59,793 nt of DNA from Flavobacterium sp. J27 (GCF_004303025.1 NZ_PJQW01000017.1:1-59793); one strand, 5' to 3'. Counted from the stretch's first letter, positions 25,562-34,692 are shown. The notes: generated by a model not told the origin, from the sequence alone. A program made the numbers and translations.

Positions 25562-25569
25562 TATATTTG
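25562..25569 (+). promoter_or_regulatory. -7 element of the DUF493-murA operon
   Basis: TATATTTG matches the consensus; the start expected about seven bases later lies upstream of the ATG at 25583 but downstream of a longer in-frame ATG at 25526. This favours the shorter start. No standard -33 is evident. Confidence 0.6.
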
Positions 25570-25582
25570 CTACTTTAAAAAA

Positions 25583-25873
25583 ATGGAGATGGATAAGAAA
25601 ACGGAAGACTTTTACATTCGTTTGAAAGAAGAATTGGCTAATACTTCTATATGGCCAACAGAATATTTATTTAAATTTATTGTTCCTTCAGATGTTGAAA
25701 AAGTTGAAAAAGTAGAAAACGCTTTCAATGAGATGGGAGCCGTTATCAATACAACACAATCTAAAACTGGAAAATACACTAGTGTGTCTATTAGTGTTCA
25801 AATGAGTAGCCCACAGAGCGTGATTGACAAATATCAAGAGTTGTCTGTGGTAGAAGGTATCATATCATTATAA
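25583..25873 (+). CDS. DUF493 (YbeD-like) family protein
   Basis: A protein of about 96 residues from the start at 25583 (or 94 from the next ATG); the longer frame beginning at 25526 would cross the promoter. The body IWPTEYLFKFIVPSDVEKVE, GAVINTTQSKTGKYTSVSIS and a C-terminal helix with VVEGIISL fit the small ferredoxin-like DUF493/YbeD fold, which resembles ACT regulatory domains. Function is unknown. Two bases separate it from the DUF4290 gene, making it the first gene of a three-gene operon ending in murA. Confidence 0.88.
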   Translation: MEMDKKTEDFYIRLKEELANTSIWPTEYLFKFIVPSDVEKVEKVENAFNEMGAVINTTQSKTGKYTSVSISVQMSSPQSVIDKYQELSVVEGIISL

Positions 25874-25875
25874 TT

Positions 25876-26574
25876 ATGGAAATTAAAACGGAAGCAGTAT
25901 CACAATTAGAATATAATTCATTGCGTGAACCATTGATTATTCCTGAATATGGAAGGCATTTGCAGAAATTAATCGATCAGATTACTGAAATTCAAGATAA
26001 AGAAGAACGTAATAAAGCGGCAAAATATGTCATTTCGGTAATGGGATCTTTAAATCCACATTTAAGAGATGTGCCCGATTTTCAGCATAAATTATGGGAT
26101 CAGTTGTTTATTATGTCCGATTTTAAATTGGATGTAGATTCACCTTACCCAATTCCTTCTAGAGAAGCTTTAAATCAACGCCCAGAGATATTGCAATACC
26201 CGCAAAACTTTCCTAAATATCGTTTTTACGGAAACAATATTACCTATATGATTGATGTGGCTATAAAATGGGAAGAAGGAGATTTAAAAAGTGCTTTAAT
26301 ATTGGTTATTGCAAACCATATGAAAAAATGCTATTTAAGCTGGAATAAAGAAACGGTTGAAGATGAAGTTATTTTCCAACATTTATTAGAATTATCTGAT
26401 GGGAAAATTAATTTGTTTAAATCTAATGAAGAACTTTCAAATTCACATAATTTAATGAAAGTGAACAAAAAAGTTTCTAATAAATCGCAATTTAATTCTG
26501 GAAATAAAAGCACGAATTCTAAAAATCACAAAAAGAAAACAAATAATAACCCTAAAAACCACAAAAGAAATTAA
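25876..26574 (+). CDS. DUF4290 family protein
   Basis: A 232-residue protein found widely in Bacteroidota next to murA. The conserved part runs to about residue 195 (LIIPEYGRHLQKLIDQI; AAKYVISVMGSLNPHLRDVP; ALNQRPEILQYP; LILVIANHMKKCYLSWNK) and is mainly helical. The last 40 residues are a low-complexity Lys/Asn/Ser tail, probably disordered and basic. The biochemical role is unknown; steady linkage to murA suggests a cell-envelope link, which is inference. Spacing to murA is 5 bases. Confidence 0.92.
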   Translation: MEIKTEAVSQLEYNSLREPLIIPEYGRHLQKLIDQITEIQDKEERNKAAKYVISVMGSLNPHLRDVPDFQHKLWDQLFIMSDFKLDVDSPYPIPSREALNQRPEILQYPQNFPKYRFYGNNITYMIDVAIKWEEGDLKSALILVIANHMKKCYLSWNKETVEDEVIFQHLLELSDGKINLFKSNEELSNSHNLMKVNKKVSNKSQFNSGNKSTNSKNHKKKTNNNPKNHKRN

Positions 26575-26579
26575 TTTTC

Positions 26580-27890
26580 ATGGGAACATTTAAAATAGAA
26601 GGAGGCAAGCCGCTTAAAGGTGAAATTACTCCACAAGGAGCTAAAAATGAAGCGTTACAGGTTTTGTGTCCTGTATTGTTAACGTCTGAAAAAGTTAGAG
26701 TTACGAATATTCCCGATATTATTGATGTTAATAAATTAATTACACTACTAGGTAATTTAGGAGTTAAAATTCAAAAGAACGGAGCAGGAGATTATACTTT
26801 TCAAGCCGATGAGGTAAATGTTGATTATTTAAAAACAGAAGCTTTTAAGAAAGAAGGTGGTAGTTTGAGAGGTTCAATTATGATTGTAGGGCCGTTATTA
26901 GCACGTTTTGGATGTGGTTATATTCCAAAACCAGGTGGTGATAAAATTGGTCGTCGTCGTTTAGATACTCATTTTGAAGGGTTTATCAATTTGGGTGCCA
27001 AGTTTAGATATGAAAGGGAAGATCATTTTTATGGTGTTGAAATAGATGGTAAATTGCAAGGAACTTACATGTTACTTGATGAAGCTTCAGTTACTGGAAC
27101 AGCAAACATTGTTATGGCTGCGGTTTTAGCGGAAGGAACAACTACAATTTACAATGCAGCTTGTGAGCCTTATTTACAGCAATTGTGTAAAATGCTGAAT
27201 TCGATGGGAGCCAAAATACAAGGCATTGGTTCTAATTTATTAACCATTGAAGGCGTGGAATCGTTAGGAGGATGTGAGCATAGAATTCTTCCTGATATGA
27301 TTGAGATTGGTTCTTGGATAGGCCTTGCTGCTATGACAAGAAGTGAAATTACGATTAAAAATGTAAGTTGGGACAATTTAGGACAAATTCCAAATGTATT
27401 TCGTAAGTTAGGTATTACTTTAGAAAGAAAAGGAGATGATATTTATATTCCTGCTCATAAAGATGGTTATAAAATAAAAACGGATATTGATGGCTCTATT
27501 TTAACTGTTGCAGATGCACCTTGGCCAGGATTTACTCCCGATTTGTTGAGTATTGTTTTGGTGGTAGCAACACAAGCAGAAGGAGATGTTTTAATTCATC
27601 AAAAAATGTTTGAAAGCAGATTGTTCTTTGTGGATAAATTAATTGATATGGGAGCCAAAATAATGCTTTGTGATCCACATAGAGCTGTAGTAATGGGACA
27701 TAACTTTCAATCGCAATTAAAAGCAACAACAATGAGTTCTCCAGATATTCGTGCTGGAATTTCTTTACTAATTGCTGCTTTAACTGCTAAAGGTTCGAGT
27801 ACAATTCAAAATATTGAGCAAATTGATAGAGGTTATGAAAGAATAGATGAACGATTAAGAGCTCTTGGAGCTGATATTGTGAGAGTATAA
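26580..27890 (+). CDS. murA: UDP-N-acetylglucosamine 1-carboxyvinyltransferase (Asp-type)
   Basis: A 436-residue enzyme that transfers enolpyruvate from PEP to UDP-GlcNAc, the first committed step of peptidoglycan synthesis. The inside-out alpha/beta barrel landmarks are all there (EGGKPLKGEITPQGAKNEAL; IMIVGPLLARFG; SVTGTANIVMAAVLAEG; PDIRAGISLLIAALTAKG; QIDRGYERIDERLRALGA). In the active-site loop PKPGGDKIGRRRLDTH, Asp121 stands where most bacteria have the Cys alkylated by fosfomycin (codon 26940-26942). Such Asp forms stay active and are insensitive to fosfomycin. The gene ends with a strong terminator. Confidence 0.97.
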   Translation: MGTFKIEGGKPLKGEITPQGAKNEALQVLCPVLLTSEKVRVTNIPDIIDVNKLITLLGNLGVKIQKNGAGDYTFQADEVNVDYLKTEAFKKEGGSLRGSIMIVGPLLARFGCGYIPKPGGDKIGRRRLDTHFEGFINLGAKFRYEREDHFYGVEIDGKLQGTYMLLDEASVTGTANIVMAAVLAEGTTTIYNAACEPYLQQLCKMLNSMGAKIQGIGSNLLTIEGVESLGGCEHRILPDMIEIGSWIGLAAMTRSEITIKNVSWDNLGQIPNVFRKLGITLERKGDDIYIPAHKDGYKIKTDIDGSILTVADAPWPGFTPDLLSIVLVVATQAEGDVLIHQKMFESRLFFVDKLIDMGAKIMLCDPHRAVVMGHNFQSQLKATTMSSPDIRAGISLLIAALTAKGSSTIQNIEQIDRGYERIDERLRALGADIVRV

Positions 27891-27910
27891 ATCATTTTCA
27901 AGATATAATA

Positions 27911-27948
27911 AAAAATCCAAATTCATTTTTTTGAATTTGGATTTTTTT
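27911..27948. terminator. Bidirectional terminator between murA and the DUF5686 gene
   Basis: AAATCCAAATTCA pairs with TGAATTTGGATTT around six T residues, with A-run before and T-run after. It lies between convergent genes and serves both. Confidence 0.92.
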
Positions 27949-27966
27949 ATGGATAATTACTTATAA

Positions 27967-30429
27967 TTAAAAACGTAATCCAAATAGAATTCCGTCTCCT
28001 TGGAAACCGTTTTGATAGGCTCTCACATAATCAATTCGTAAAAATCGGAATTTGCCAAAACCAATATTATCAAAACCAACACTAAATTCTTGATATGGTT
28101 TTACATTAGGAACATTAATTTGGTGAAAACCACCTACTAAATTCCATTGTAATTTGTTTACTAAAGGAATTTTATTCATAATATATCCTTTAAAATTATG
28201 TTGTACATGCGTTTCTATATACGAGTCATTGGTAGAATGTGTGTAATAAGGCAATAAATTGAAAGCATTTGTATAATTACCTCTAAAATTTACATGGGTT
28301 TGGTTTCCATTAAAGTGTTTGTAATCTATAAAAGAAATGCCTTCTGCATTAAAGAATTTTCCACCTCTTATGTTAATGTCAAATTCTCCTTTGTTTCCAA
28401 ATGTTTTGTTGTAATCAATACGAGCCGCTACAAAATCATAATTATAATTAGATTCGCTACCTCCAAAAGTCTTTTCGTATGCCAAACTTAGTACTGGATA
28501 ATTGTCATTTTGAATATTTATTTTTCCGTCTGGTCTAGAGATATATTTTTGACCAAAACGAATTCGTGTAGAAATACTAGCTTTATACAAACTATGTTTT
28601 TCAAATCCAGAAGTATAGTTAAATGGATTTAAAGGGTCGTTTGAAGTATAAATATCCTCTTTTTTAGTTGCAGAATAATCCGTGTTGTTAAAAAGCGCAT
28701 GTCTGTTTTCATAGGAAACTTTAGCATTGGCAAAAATACCATTAACCACTTCTTGTCCGTAATTAATTTCAGCAAACTCTTTATTGTACAATTTCATAAA
28801 GTTGTTTCTGAAGAAAAGTGAACTAACTGTGTTTACAAAGTGTGGAATAGGATCGTTACTATTAAATTGACTTACAGTACTACCTCCTGAAAGCGATAGA
28901 TTAGCATAATTTTTATTGTTAAATCGGTGATAATAACGGCCCGTAACGCGTAATCTGTCTTCAGCAAATCCATAATTAAATTTGGAACTAAGAGATGTGA
29001 ATTTACCCGTTTCTTCATTCCATTTTCGAAAAGAAAAACCACTTTCCAAATTATAACCTTGCACCGTATTAAAACCTGAGGAAGTAAAATTAACTAAACC
29101 TTCATAAGAAAGGCTCCAGTTTTTATATGAATTTTTATAAGTATAGCCACCAATTACATCAAACGGTTTGAATTTGTTGGATTTGGCATCGATAGAATCT
29201 AAATAGGTTTGCGATTTTCTTACAATTTGAATGCTGTCTTTTTTAGTATAATTAGTGACTTCTTCCTCTGTTAATGGAACGGGTCTATTGGATTGCCAAT
29301 AAGAATCTTCTTTTTTGTTTGCGTTTTCAGCAAAAGTCACTATTTCCTTGCCAAAAGTCTTTTTTTCAAAGCTTTCTTTAAAGTGGTAATTGCTAAAAAC
29401 ATGGGTAAATTTTCCCGTAAACTTCATTCCAAAAATACCAGCATCAAAATCTAACGATTGTACATTTTTTACCCAAAGTTTTTCCTCTTTGTTGTAGCTG
29501 AAATTTTGAATTAATTTCATGGTTTCCAAAATAGGCTGTTGCATGCGATATCCTTTAATATCCAAATCGATACCATAAATAGCCCAAGTGTCTTCAACAA
29601 TGTAGATGTAACCCTCAAAAACGGGTTCTTTATCTCTTTTTGGTGTAACATTAATTTTATTAATCAATTGTTTTTTATCATCATAGAAGGTGCTTTCTAA
29701 TTTATATCGATAATAATTAAAGGCATTATCTGCAATTGGAGAAATCATGTTAATACCAAAATCGACATAGTTTTCATAGAAATCATAATTGGTATTCAAT
29801 GCGGTATTGTAACTGAAACCATTATCATTTCCAGCTATTTTTGAAGCAATAATTTCTTCTTTTAGGTTATTTGGTTTTTCAAACTTTATTTTAGAAACAG
29901 TTTCCGATAAATAGATAACACCACTTCTTGTAGAATCTAGACTTCCGTCTAAATCACCAACTTCAACTCCCATAAATTTTTCAGGAATATCTTTTACTCT
30001 AAAAATTCCTCTGGAATAAAAATCAGCTTCAAATTTATCGGTTTTGTCAGCATTTATTTTTTTATTAGCAATAGCTTTTTTGATAATTTCATCAGCCGGA
30101 TTAATGCCATTTTGTACGACTACCTCATTCAATTGAAAATCTTCTTCTTGTAATGTAACATCATAAACAAAAGGAGATTGTGTAATATTTAATACATGTT
30201 TTTGTGTTTTATATCCTAGATATTGAAATAATAAAGTTACGTTTTTAGAAGTGTTTACATTCAATTCGTACTTACCATTTTCATTAGTTGTAGTGCCCAT
30301 ATAAGTGTTTTCGATATAAATGTTTACATAGGGTAGTGCATTACCATTACTATCTGTTACAGTTCCTTTGATTTGGGCTAAAATAAAGCTACTAGTTAAA
30401 ATAAATACTAGCGTAAATAAATTTTTCAT
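27967..30429 (-). CDS. DUF5686 family outer-membrane protein with carboxypeptidase-like domain
   Basis: A protein of about 820 residues; I choose the ATG at 30429, where a signal peptide starts (MKNLFTLVFILTSSFILAQI), over one seven codons upstream. Residues about 20-105 are a CarbopepD_reg_2 domain (GTVTDSNGNALPYVNIYIEN; TTTNENGKYELNV). The rest matches DUF5686: a periplasmic part followed by a large beta-barrel ending GDGILFGLRF with a C-terminal Phe. It probably sits in the outer membrane; substrate and role are unknown. It is convergent with murA and lies 33 bases downstream of aroQ on the same strand. Confidence 0.9.
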   Translation of the reverse strand: MKNLFTLVFILTSSFILAQIKGTVTDSNGNALPYVNIYIENTYMGTTTNENGKYELNVNTSKNVTLLFQYLGYKTQKHVLNITQSPFVYDVTLQEEDFQLNEVVVQNGINPADEIIKKAIANKKINADKTDKFEADFYSRGIFRVKDIPEKFMGVEVGDLDGSLDSTRSGVIYLSETVSKIKFEKPNNLKEEIIASKIAGNDNGFSYNTALNTNYDFYENYVDFGINMISPIADNAFNYYRYKLESTFYDDKKQLINKINVTPKRDKEPVFEGYIYIVEDTWAIYGIDLDIKGYRMQQPILETMKLIQNFSYNKEEKLWVKNVQSLDFDAGIFGMKFTGKFTHVFSNYHFKESFEKKTFGKEIVTFAENANKKEDSYWQSNRPVPLTEEEVTNYTKKDSIQIVRKSQTYLDSIDAKSNKFKPFDVIGGYTYKNSYKNWSLSYEGLVNFTSSGFNTVQGYNLESGFSFRKWNEETGKFTSLSSKFNYGFAEDRLRVTGRYYHRFNNKNYANLSLSGGSTVSQFNSNDPIPHFVNTVSSLFFRNNFMKLYNKEFAEINYGQEVVNGIFANAKVSYENRHALFNNTDYSATKKEDIYTSNDPLNPFNYTSGFEKHSLYKASISTRIRFGQKYISRPDGKINIQNDNYPVLSLAYEKTFGGSESNYNYDFVAARIDYNKTFGNKGEFDINIRGGKFFNAEGISFIDYKHFNGNQTHVNFRGNYTNAFNLLPYYTHSTNDSYIETHVQHNFKGYIMNKIPLVNKLQWNLVGGFHQINVPNVKPYQEFSVGFDNIGFGKFRFLRIDYVRAYQNGFQGDGILFGLRF

Positions 30430-30483
30430 TGTTGTTATGGGTTTATTCAATAGACGCTTTTGTTTAAAAAATGGTTGTATGAA

Positions 30484-30897
30484 TTATAAAAAAGAATGAA
30501 CGGCTAATTCATAACTTTTTAATCCAAAACCAATAATAACACCTTTAGCATTTGGAGAAATATACGATTGATGTCTAAAATCTTCTCTAGAAAAAGTATT
30601 AGAAATGTGAACTTCAATAACTGGAGTGGTAATGCCTTTAATAGCATCTCCAAGACCAATAGAGGTATGTGTGTAGGCGCCAGCATTTAAAATAATACCA
30701 TCATATGAAAATCCTACTGCATGAAGCTGGTCTATTAGTTCGCCTTCGATATTGCTTTGAAAATAAGTGAAAGAAATTTCGGAAAATTTACTTTTTAAAG
30801 AAGTAAGATAGTCTTCAAAAGTTAAATTACCATAAATTTCAGGTTCTCTCTTTCCTAACAAATTGAGATTGGGGCCATTAAGTATTGCTATTTTCAT
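30484..30897 (-). CDS. aroQ: Type II 3-dehydroquinate dehydratase
   Basis: A 137-residue enzyme of the shikimate pathway, converting 3-dehydroquinate to 3-dehydroshikimate as a dodecamer. All type II marks are visible: ILNGPNLNLLGKREPEIYG with the lid Arg and catalytic Tyr region, FQSNIEGELIDQLH, ILNAGAYTHTSIGLGDAI, the catalytic His in VIEVHISN, and EDFRHQSYISPNAKGVIIGF. Length is slightly short of the usual 145 but complete. It lies upstream of the DUF5686 gene on the same strand and may share its transcript. Confidence 0.97.
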   Translation of the reverse strand: MKIAILNGPNLNLLGKREPEIYGNLTFEDYLTSLKSKFSEISFTYFQSNIEGELIDQLHAVGFSYDGIILNAGAYTHTSIGLGDAIKGITTPVIEVHISNTFSREDFRHQSYISPNAKGVIIGFGLKSYELAVHSFL

Positions 30898-30921
30898 ATC
30901 TGTTTTAGATTTTGAGTAAAA

Positions 30922-30953
30922 ATAAAAAAACCATTCGTTAGAAGAATGGTTTT
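30922..30953 (-). terminator. Terminator downstream of the decayed barrel gene
   Basis: AAACCATTC pairs with GAATGGTTT around a seven-base loop. The run of seven A residues on the plus strand gives a T-run for minus-strand transcription. Confidence 0.75.
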
Positions 30954-30971
30954 ATAAAAAGTTTATGATTT

Positions 30972-31500
30972 TTAGAATAAAATTCCTGCGGAAAATTAGA
31001 AAACACTATTTTTAATTTTAGTGTCGTTCGCTATTTCGCTTAGACTTAAAATATATCTTGCTTCAACAAATATATGATTTGTAATATCGATGCCTAAACC
31101 TCCATCTATAGAAAATTCAAAAGAATTATAATCGTTTAAATTGAATTCGTTTTTTTACTCAATAAAAAAGAAGCTTGTGGTCCAAGTTGTAATGATAAAC
31201 TTTTACTGAGTCCTATTTTTACAAAAACTGGTAATGATAAATAACCTAATTTATTTTTAAATTCTTGAGTAGCATTTTCATGTGAAGCTTCTCGTTGAAC
31301 AGCAAATTTATTGTTTGTTTTGATAACTCCCAATAAACCAGTGTGATAACTAGTAATTGCATCTGTTTGAATAGAAGTGCCAGTTATATTGGCATAGTTT
31401 AAGCCTCCTTTAATTTCTAATTTTAGAGTTTGATAGTTCATTATGAAGGAAATACATAATAAAATTAGTGTTAAAAAATGTTTATTTTTCCTGTTTTTTA
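30972..31500 (-). pseudogene. Decayed PorT-like outer-membrane barrel gene
   Basis: Read on the minus strand, the remnant gives a signal-like segment (NKHFLTLILLCISFIM), LKLEIKGGLNYANITG, GYLSLPVFVKIGLSKSLSLQ and LGPQASFLLSKK. It then shifts frame in an A7 run (plus-strand T run 31150-31156), continuing NEFNLNDYNSFEFSIDGGLG to IKNSVF, a TAA where relatives have Gln, then FSAGILF and a final stop at 30972. The neighbouring intact gene at 35639 ends KNSVFQLGVGFRF, which shows what was lost. No ATG precedes the signal segment. Three separate lesions make this a pseudogene. Confidence 0.8.
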
Positions 31501-31641
31501 ATGAGTTGCGTTTTTTTAATTGACTGATATACAGTGCTTCATATAAAATATGTTAAAAAAAATGTTAATAAAGGGATTGCTTTTGTGATTTTCTTTTAAA
31601 AAAAAGTATAAATTTGTTATAATAACTAAAATTTAATAACA

Positions 31642-32199
31642 ATGAAAAAATTATTTTTTGCTGCTGCTGCAGTGTTAGCGTTTGGTGTAACTAACGCACA
31701 AGAAGTGAAGTTTGGTGCAAAAGCGGGTTTAAATTTATCTACTCTTACAGGAGATGATGACACTTCAATGAAAGTTGGTTTTCAAGTTGGAGGTTTTGCA
31801 GAAATAGGTATTTCTGATAAATTTGCTATTCAACCAGAATTATTGTATTCAGCTCAAGGAACAAAATATGATGGTGCTGGAGATCCTTCTTTAAACTTAG
31901 ATTATTTAAACATCCCTGTTATGGCGAAATATTATGTAACAGAAGGGTTTAGTTTAGAAGCAGGGCCACAAATAGGCTTCTTGTTATCTGCAAAAGCAAA
32001 ATCGGATGGAGGCGATGTCGATTTTAAAGATTATGTTAATTCTACAGATTTTGGTCTTAATGTTGGTGCAGGTTACGATGTAACTGAAAACATTAATTTA
32101 GGATTAAGATATGGTTTTGGTCTTAGTGATGTGAATAAAGAAGGAGATGATAGTATTAAAAACAGTAATTTTGCGTTTGCTGTAGCATACAAATTCTAA
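31642..32199 (+). CDS. PorT-like outer-membrane beta-barrel protein
   Basis: A 185-residue barrel protein: signal peptide MKKLFFAAAAVLAFGVTNAQ, then alternating strands of the outer-membrane beta-barrel (OMP_b-brl_2 / PorT) type with KFGAKAGLNLSTLTGDDD, PELLYSAQGTKYDG, LNIPVMAKYYVTEGFSLEAG, GPQIGFLLSAKAK and a C-terminal ending FAFAVAYKF with Phe, the usual assembly signal. Eight strands are likely. Substrate and role are unknown. It has its own terminator and is the first live gene of a run of related barrels. Confidence 0.9.
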   Translation: MKKLFFAAAAVLAFGVTNAQEVKFGAKAGLNLSTLTGDDDTSMKVGFQVGGFAEIGISDKFAIQPELLYSAQGTKYDGAGDPSLNLDYLNIPVMAKYYVTEGFSLEAGPQIGFLLSAKAKSDGGDVDFKDYVNSTDFGLNVGAGYDVTENINLGLRYGFGLSDVNKEGDDSIKNSNFAFAVAYKF

Positions 32200-32220
32200 T
32201 CTTTTTATAGAAAAAATTAA

Positions 32221-32248
32221 AATCCCGTAATATACGGGATTTTTTTTT
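32221..32248 (+). terminator. Intrinsic terminator
   Basis: AATCCCGTA pairs with TACGGGATT around a three-base loop, followed by a run of T residues; it closes the barrel gene at 31642. Confidence 0.9.
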
Positions 32249-32361
32249 GTTTGATAGTTAGATACTTACGTTTTTTATGTTTTTTTTAATACTTTTTTTC
32301 TTGCCAGAACCCAATTATTCTCTAGCTTTGCCTTCACAAATTTTTTAAAAATTTATTAAAA

Positions 32362-32967
32362 ATGAAAAAATTATTATTTGCTGCTGTTGCAGTTTTTGCA
32401 TTTAGCTTTGCTAGTGCTCAGGAAGAAGAATCAAATGGTGGTTTTTCTCAAGGAGATGTTTTTATTTCAGGAGCTGTATCATTTGGAAGCAGCAAAACTG
32501 GAGATTTTAAAGAAAATTCTTTTGAAATCGCTCCTAAAGTTGGTTACTTTGTAACTGATAATATTGCTGCTGGTTTATCAGTAGGTTATATTTCTAACAA
32601 GCTTGACAATGGTGCTGCTGATGCTACTAATAGTGGTTTCGGTGTTGGTGCTTTTGGTCGTTACTATTTTACACCAGCTAGTAAATTCTCATTATTTGCT
32701 GAATTAGCAGCAAATTATACTGGATACAAATATGAATTTGATCCAGAAGATTTCACTGCAGTTGATGCTGATGTAAAAGAATTTGGTGTAAATGTAGGTG
32801 CTGGTTTAAACTATTTCGTATCTTCTAATTTTTCAATTGAAGCTGGTATCGCAGTTTTAGGTTTCACATCTAATGATAATGGTGGAAATGGAGCTGAAAA
32901 AACAAATACATTTGGTTTCGGTGGAGATTGGAGAGCTGTAACTTTTGGAGTTAACTACAAATTCTAA
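32362..32967 (+). CDS. Outer-membrane beta-barrel protein
   Basis: A 201-residue protein with signal peptide MKKLLFAAVAVFAFSFASAQ, closely similar to that of the gene before it. The mature barrel shows FISGAVSFGSSKTGDF, FEIAPKVGYFVTDNIAAGLS, GAFGRYYFTPASKFSLFAEL, GVNVGAGLNYFVSSNFSIEA and a C-terminal VTFGVNYKF. Eight amphipathic strands fit the small outer-membrane barrel family (OMP_b-brl). No plug or enzymatic domain is seen. Its own terminator follows. It may have arisen by duplication within this array, since barrel length and signal peptide match its neighbours. Confidence 0.9.
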   Translation: MKKLLFAAVAVFAFSFASAQEEESNGGFSQGDVFISGAVSFGSSKTGDFKENSFEIAPKVGYFVTDNIAAGLSVGYISNKLDNGAADATNSGFGVGAFGRYYFTPASKFSLFAELAANYTGYKYEFDPEDFTAVDADVKEFGVNVGAGLNYFVSSNFSIEAGIAVLGFTSNDNGGNGAEKTNTFGFGGDWRAVTFGVNYKF

Positions 32968-32990
32968 TTTGTAACCAATTTTTATAAATG

Positions 32991-33020
32991 AAATCCTCGA
33001 CAAAGTCGAGGATTTTTTTG
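32991..33020 (+). terminator. Intrinsic terminator
   Basis: AAATCCTCGAC pairs with GTCGAGGATTT around three A residues, followed by a T-run. Confidence 0.92.
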
Positions 33021-33112
33021 TTTATAGTAGTTTCTTTTTTTCTTACAAAAGTACTTGTAATAATCAAATTAATAAATAGTTTTGCAGCCTCAAATTTTTA
33101 TATACGATTTAC

Positions 33113-33694
33113 ATGAAAAAACATTTTTTGGTTATGGTACTTTTTGTGGTTGGCTTTATTAATGCACAACACAGAAGTAAAAATGATGTAGAATTAACGC
33201 CTCTCATAGGTTTTGCTACGTCTAATTATTATGGAGAAGAAAGATTAAATAACTCTAGTCTTTCTAGTGTTAATTTTGGCGCAGATTTTGATTTCTTTTT
33301 TAATGACAGATGGAGTTTAAGAAGTGGCTTGCTTTTTCAAACTATGGGATCGGAAGTAACTCCTTATTACACGGAGAAATTAAACTATGTAACCATTCCT
33401 GTAAATGCAAACTGGCATTTTGGTTCAACAAGAAAATGGAATTTAAATTTTGGACCAAATTTTGGGTTTTTAAATTCTGCCAAAGGAAATGGTAGCGATA
33501 TAAAAAATCGAGCAAACAGTACCCAATTAGGGTTGGCTTATGGAATTGGTTGCAAAATAGAAGTAAACGAAAAAATTAGTGTTTTAATAGATTATCAAGG
33601 AATGACAGGTTTGTCAGAAGTACCTAAAAAAAGCTATTATACAATTAAAAACATGTATGGGGCTTTTAATGTAGGCGGTGTTTTTAAATTATAG
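33113..33694 (+). CDS. PorT-like outer-membrane beta-barrel protein
   Basis: A 193-residue barrel with signal peptide MKKHFLVMVLFVVGFINAQH. Characteristic segments are VELTPLIGFATSNYYGEE, FFNDRWSLRSGLLFQTMGSE, LNYVTIPVNANWHFG, WNLNFGPNFGFLNSAKG and the C-terminal GAFNVGGVFKL. The order resembles the 31642 and 35639 proteins (GLxFQ, TIPVxA, GPxFGFL) but the sequence is well diverged. Role unknown. The gene has its own terminator and belongs to the barrel array. Confidence 0.88.
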   Translation: MKKHFLVMVLFVVGFINAQHRSKNDVELTPLIGFATSNYYGEERLNNSSLSSVNFGADFDFFFNDRWSLRSGLLFQTMGSEVTPYYTEKLNYVTIPVNANWHFGSTRKWNLNFGPNFGFLNSAKGNGSDIKNRANSTQLGLAYGIGCKIEVNEKISVLIDYQGMTGLSEVPKKSYYTIKNMYGAFNVGGVFKL

Positions 33695-33704
33695 TTAAAA
33701 AATA

Positions 33705-33736
33705 AAAAATCTCGAATACACTTCGAGATTTTTTAT
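33705..33736 (+). terminator. Intrinsic terminator
   Basis: AAAAAATCTCGAA pairs with TTCGAGATTTTTT around a short loop and continues into T/A sequence. Confidence 0.9.
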
Positions 33737-33823
33737 TTTAAACAAAAGTTGTCTTTTGAATTGTACTAGTATTCGTAAAGTTTTTTTTATAGTTTTGCAT
33801 CAACAAAATTTAAAATAAACAAA

Positions 33824-34627
33824 ATGAAAAAAGTATTACTTTCTGTGGTAGCATTTTGCAGTTTTATTATTGCAAATGCTCAAGAAGATGAGATTTTAGT
33901 GAACCCAATTCTTTCCAGTAAAGGGGAGCATTATTTGCCTCAAATGGATGATTGGGCTATCAGTTTTAATGCTGATGGGATTTTTGAGTATGTAGGAAAT
34001 GCATTTAGTGGTTCAACCAGTAGAAATAATGCTCCTAAAGTTAGTCATGTAAGAACCAATACATTTGTAGGGAAAATGTTTGTTTCTGACAAAAAAGCAT
34101 ATAGAGTAGTGGCTAATTTAGGTTTTGGAACTCAAAATAATACCTCACCAATTGTTACTGGTCCAGATGCAGGAACAACTGTAGAAACCAAAAACAATGA
34201 TTTTGCTTTAGCAGCAGGTTTAGGTAAAGAATGGAGAAAAGGAAATACACGTTTACAAGGTTTTTATGGAGCAGACGTTTTGTTAACTACTGCTTTTAGC
34301 AATGAAGAAGTAACCATTACTGATACAGAAACTGGCGATTTTGTAAGTAGTGTTGAGGAAAAATCTGGATTAGATTTAGGAGTAGGTATCCAAGGGTTTA
34401 TAGGTGCTGAATATTTTATTTTTCCAAAATTTGCTATTGGAGCACAATATACTTATAGAGTAGGTTTTGCTTTAAATGGTGCTTCAGAAACAACTACAAA
34501 ATTAGGTACTGCTGATGCTGAAACAGTTGAAGGAGATAAAAGCTTTTCATTTGCTTTTGGTGATTTAGATAATACAACTAATGTAGGAGTAGGGGTGTTC
34601 TCTTTAAATTTAACTTTGCATTTTTAA
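33824..34627 (+). CDS. Outer-membrane beta-barrel protein, larger form
   Basis: A 267-residue exported protein: signal peptide MKKVLLSVVAFCSFIIANAQ, an N-terminal segment (KGEHYLPQMDDWAISFNADG), then strands of a barrel of perhaps ten to twelve strands (RVVANLGFGTQNN; FALAAGLGKEWRKGNTRLQG; LGVGIQGFIGAEYFIFPKFA; IGAQYTYRVGF) and a C-terminal GVFSLNLTLHF. It is longer and less similar than the other barrels in the run. The function is unknown. A terminator follows within 25 bases of the stop. Confidence 0.85.
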   Translation: MKKVLLSVVAFCSFIIANAQEDEILVNPILSSKGEHYLPQMDDWAISFNADGIFEYVGNAFSGSTSRNNAPKVSHVRTNTFVGKMFVSDKKAYRVVANLGFGTQNNTSPIVTGPDAGTTVETKNNDFALAAGLGKEWRKGNTRLQGFYGADVLLTTAFSNEEVTITDTETGDFVSSVEEKSGLDLGVGIQGFIGAEYFIFPKFAIGAQYTYRVGFALNGASETTTKLGTADAETVEGDKSFSFAFGDLDNTTNVGVGVFSLNLTLHF

Positions 34628-34649
34628 ATAGAATGTATATCTATCTTAA

Positions 34650-34679
34650 AAAATCTCGCAAATGCGGGATTTTTTTTAT
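34650..34679 (+). terminator. Intrinsic terminator before xerD
   Basis: AAATC-CGCA pairs with TGCG-GATTT (one mismatch) around two A residues, followed by eight T residues. It ends 25 bases before the xerD start. Confidence 0.88.
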
Positions 34680-34692
34680 CAAAATATTTTGA

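Noticed and set aside
31150..31156. Dead barrel gene as a mere homopolymer sequencing error
   Set aside because: The T7 run could be miscounted, but an additional in-frame TAA in place of Gln and the absence of a start codon argue for a genuine pseudogene.
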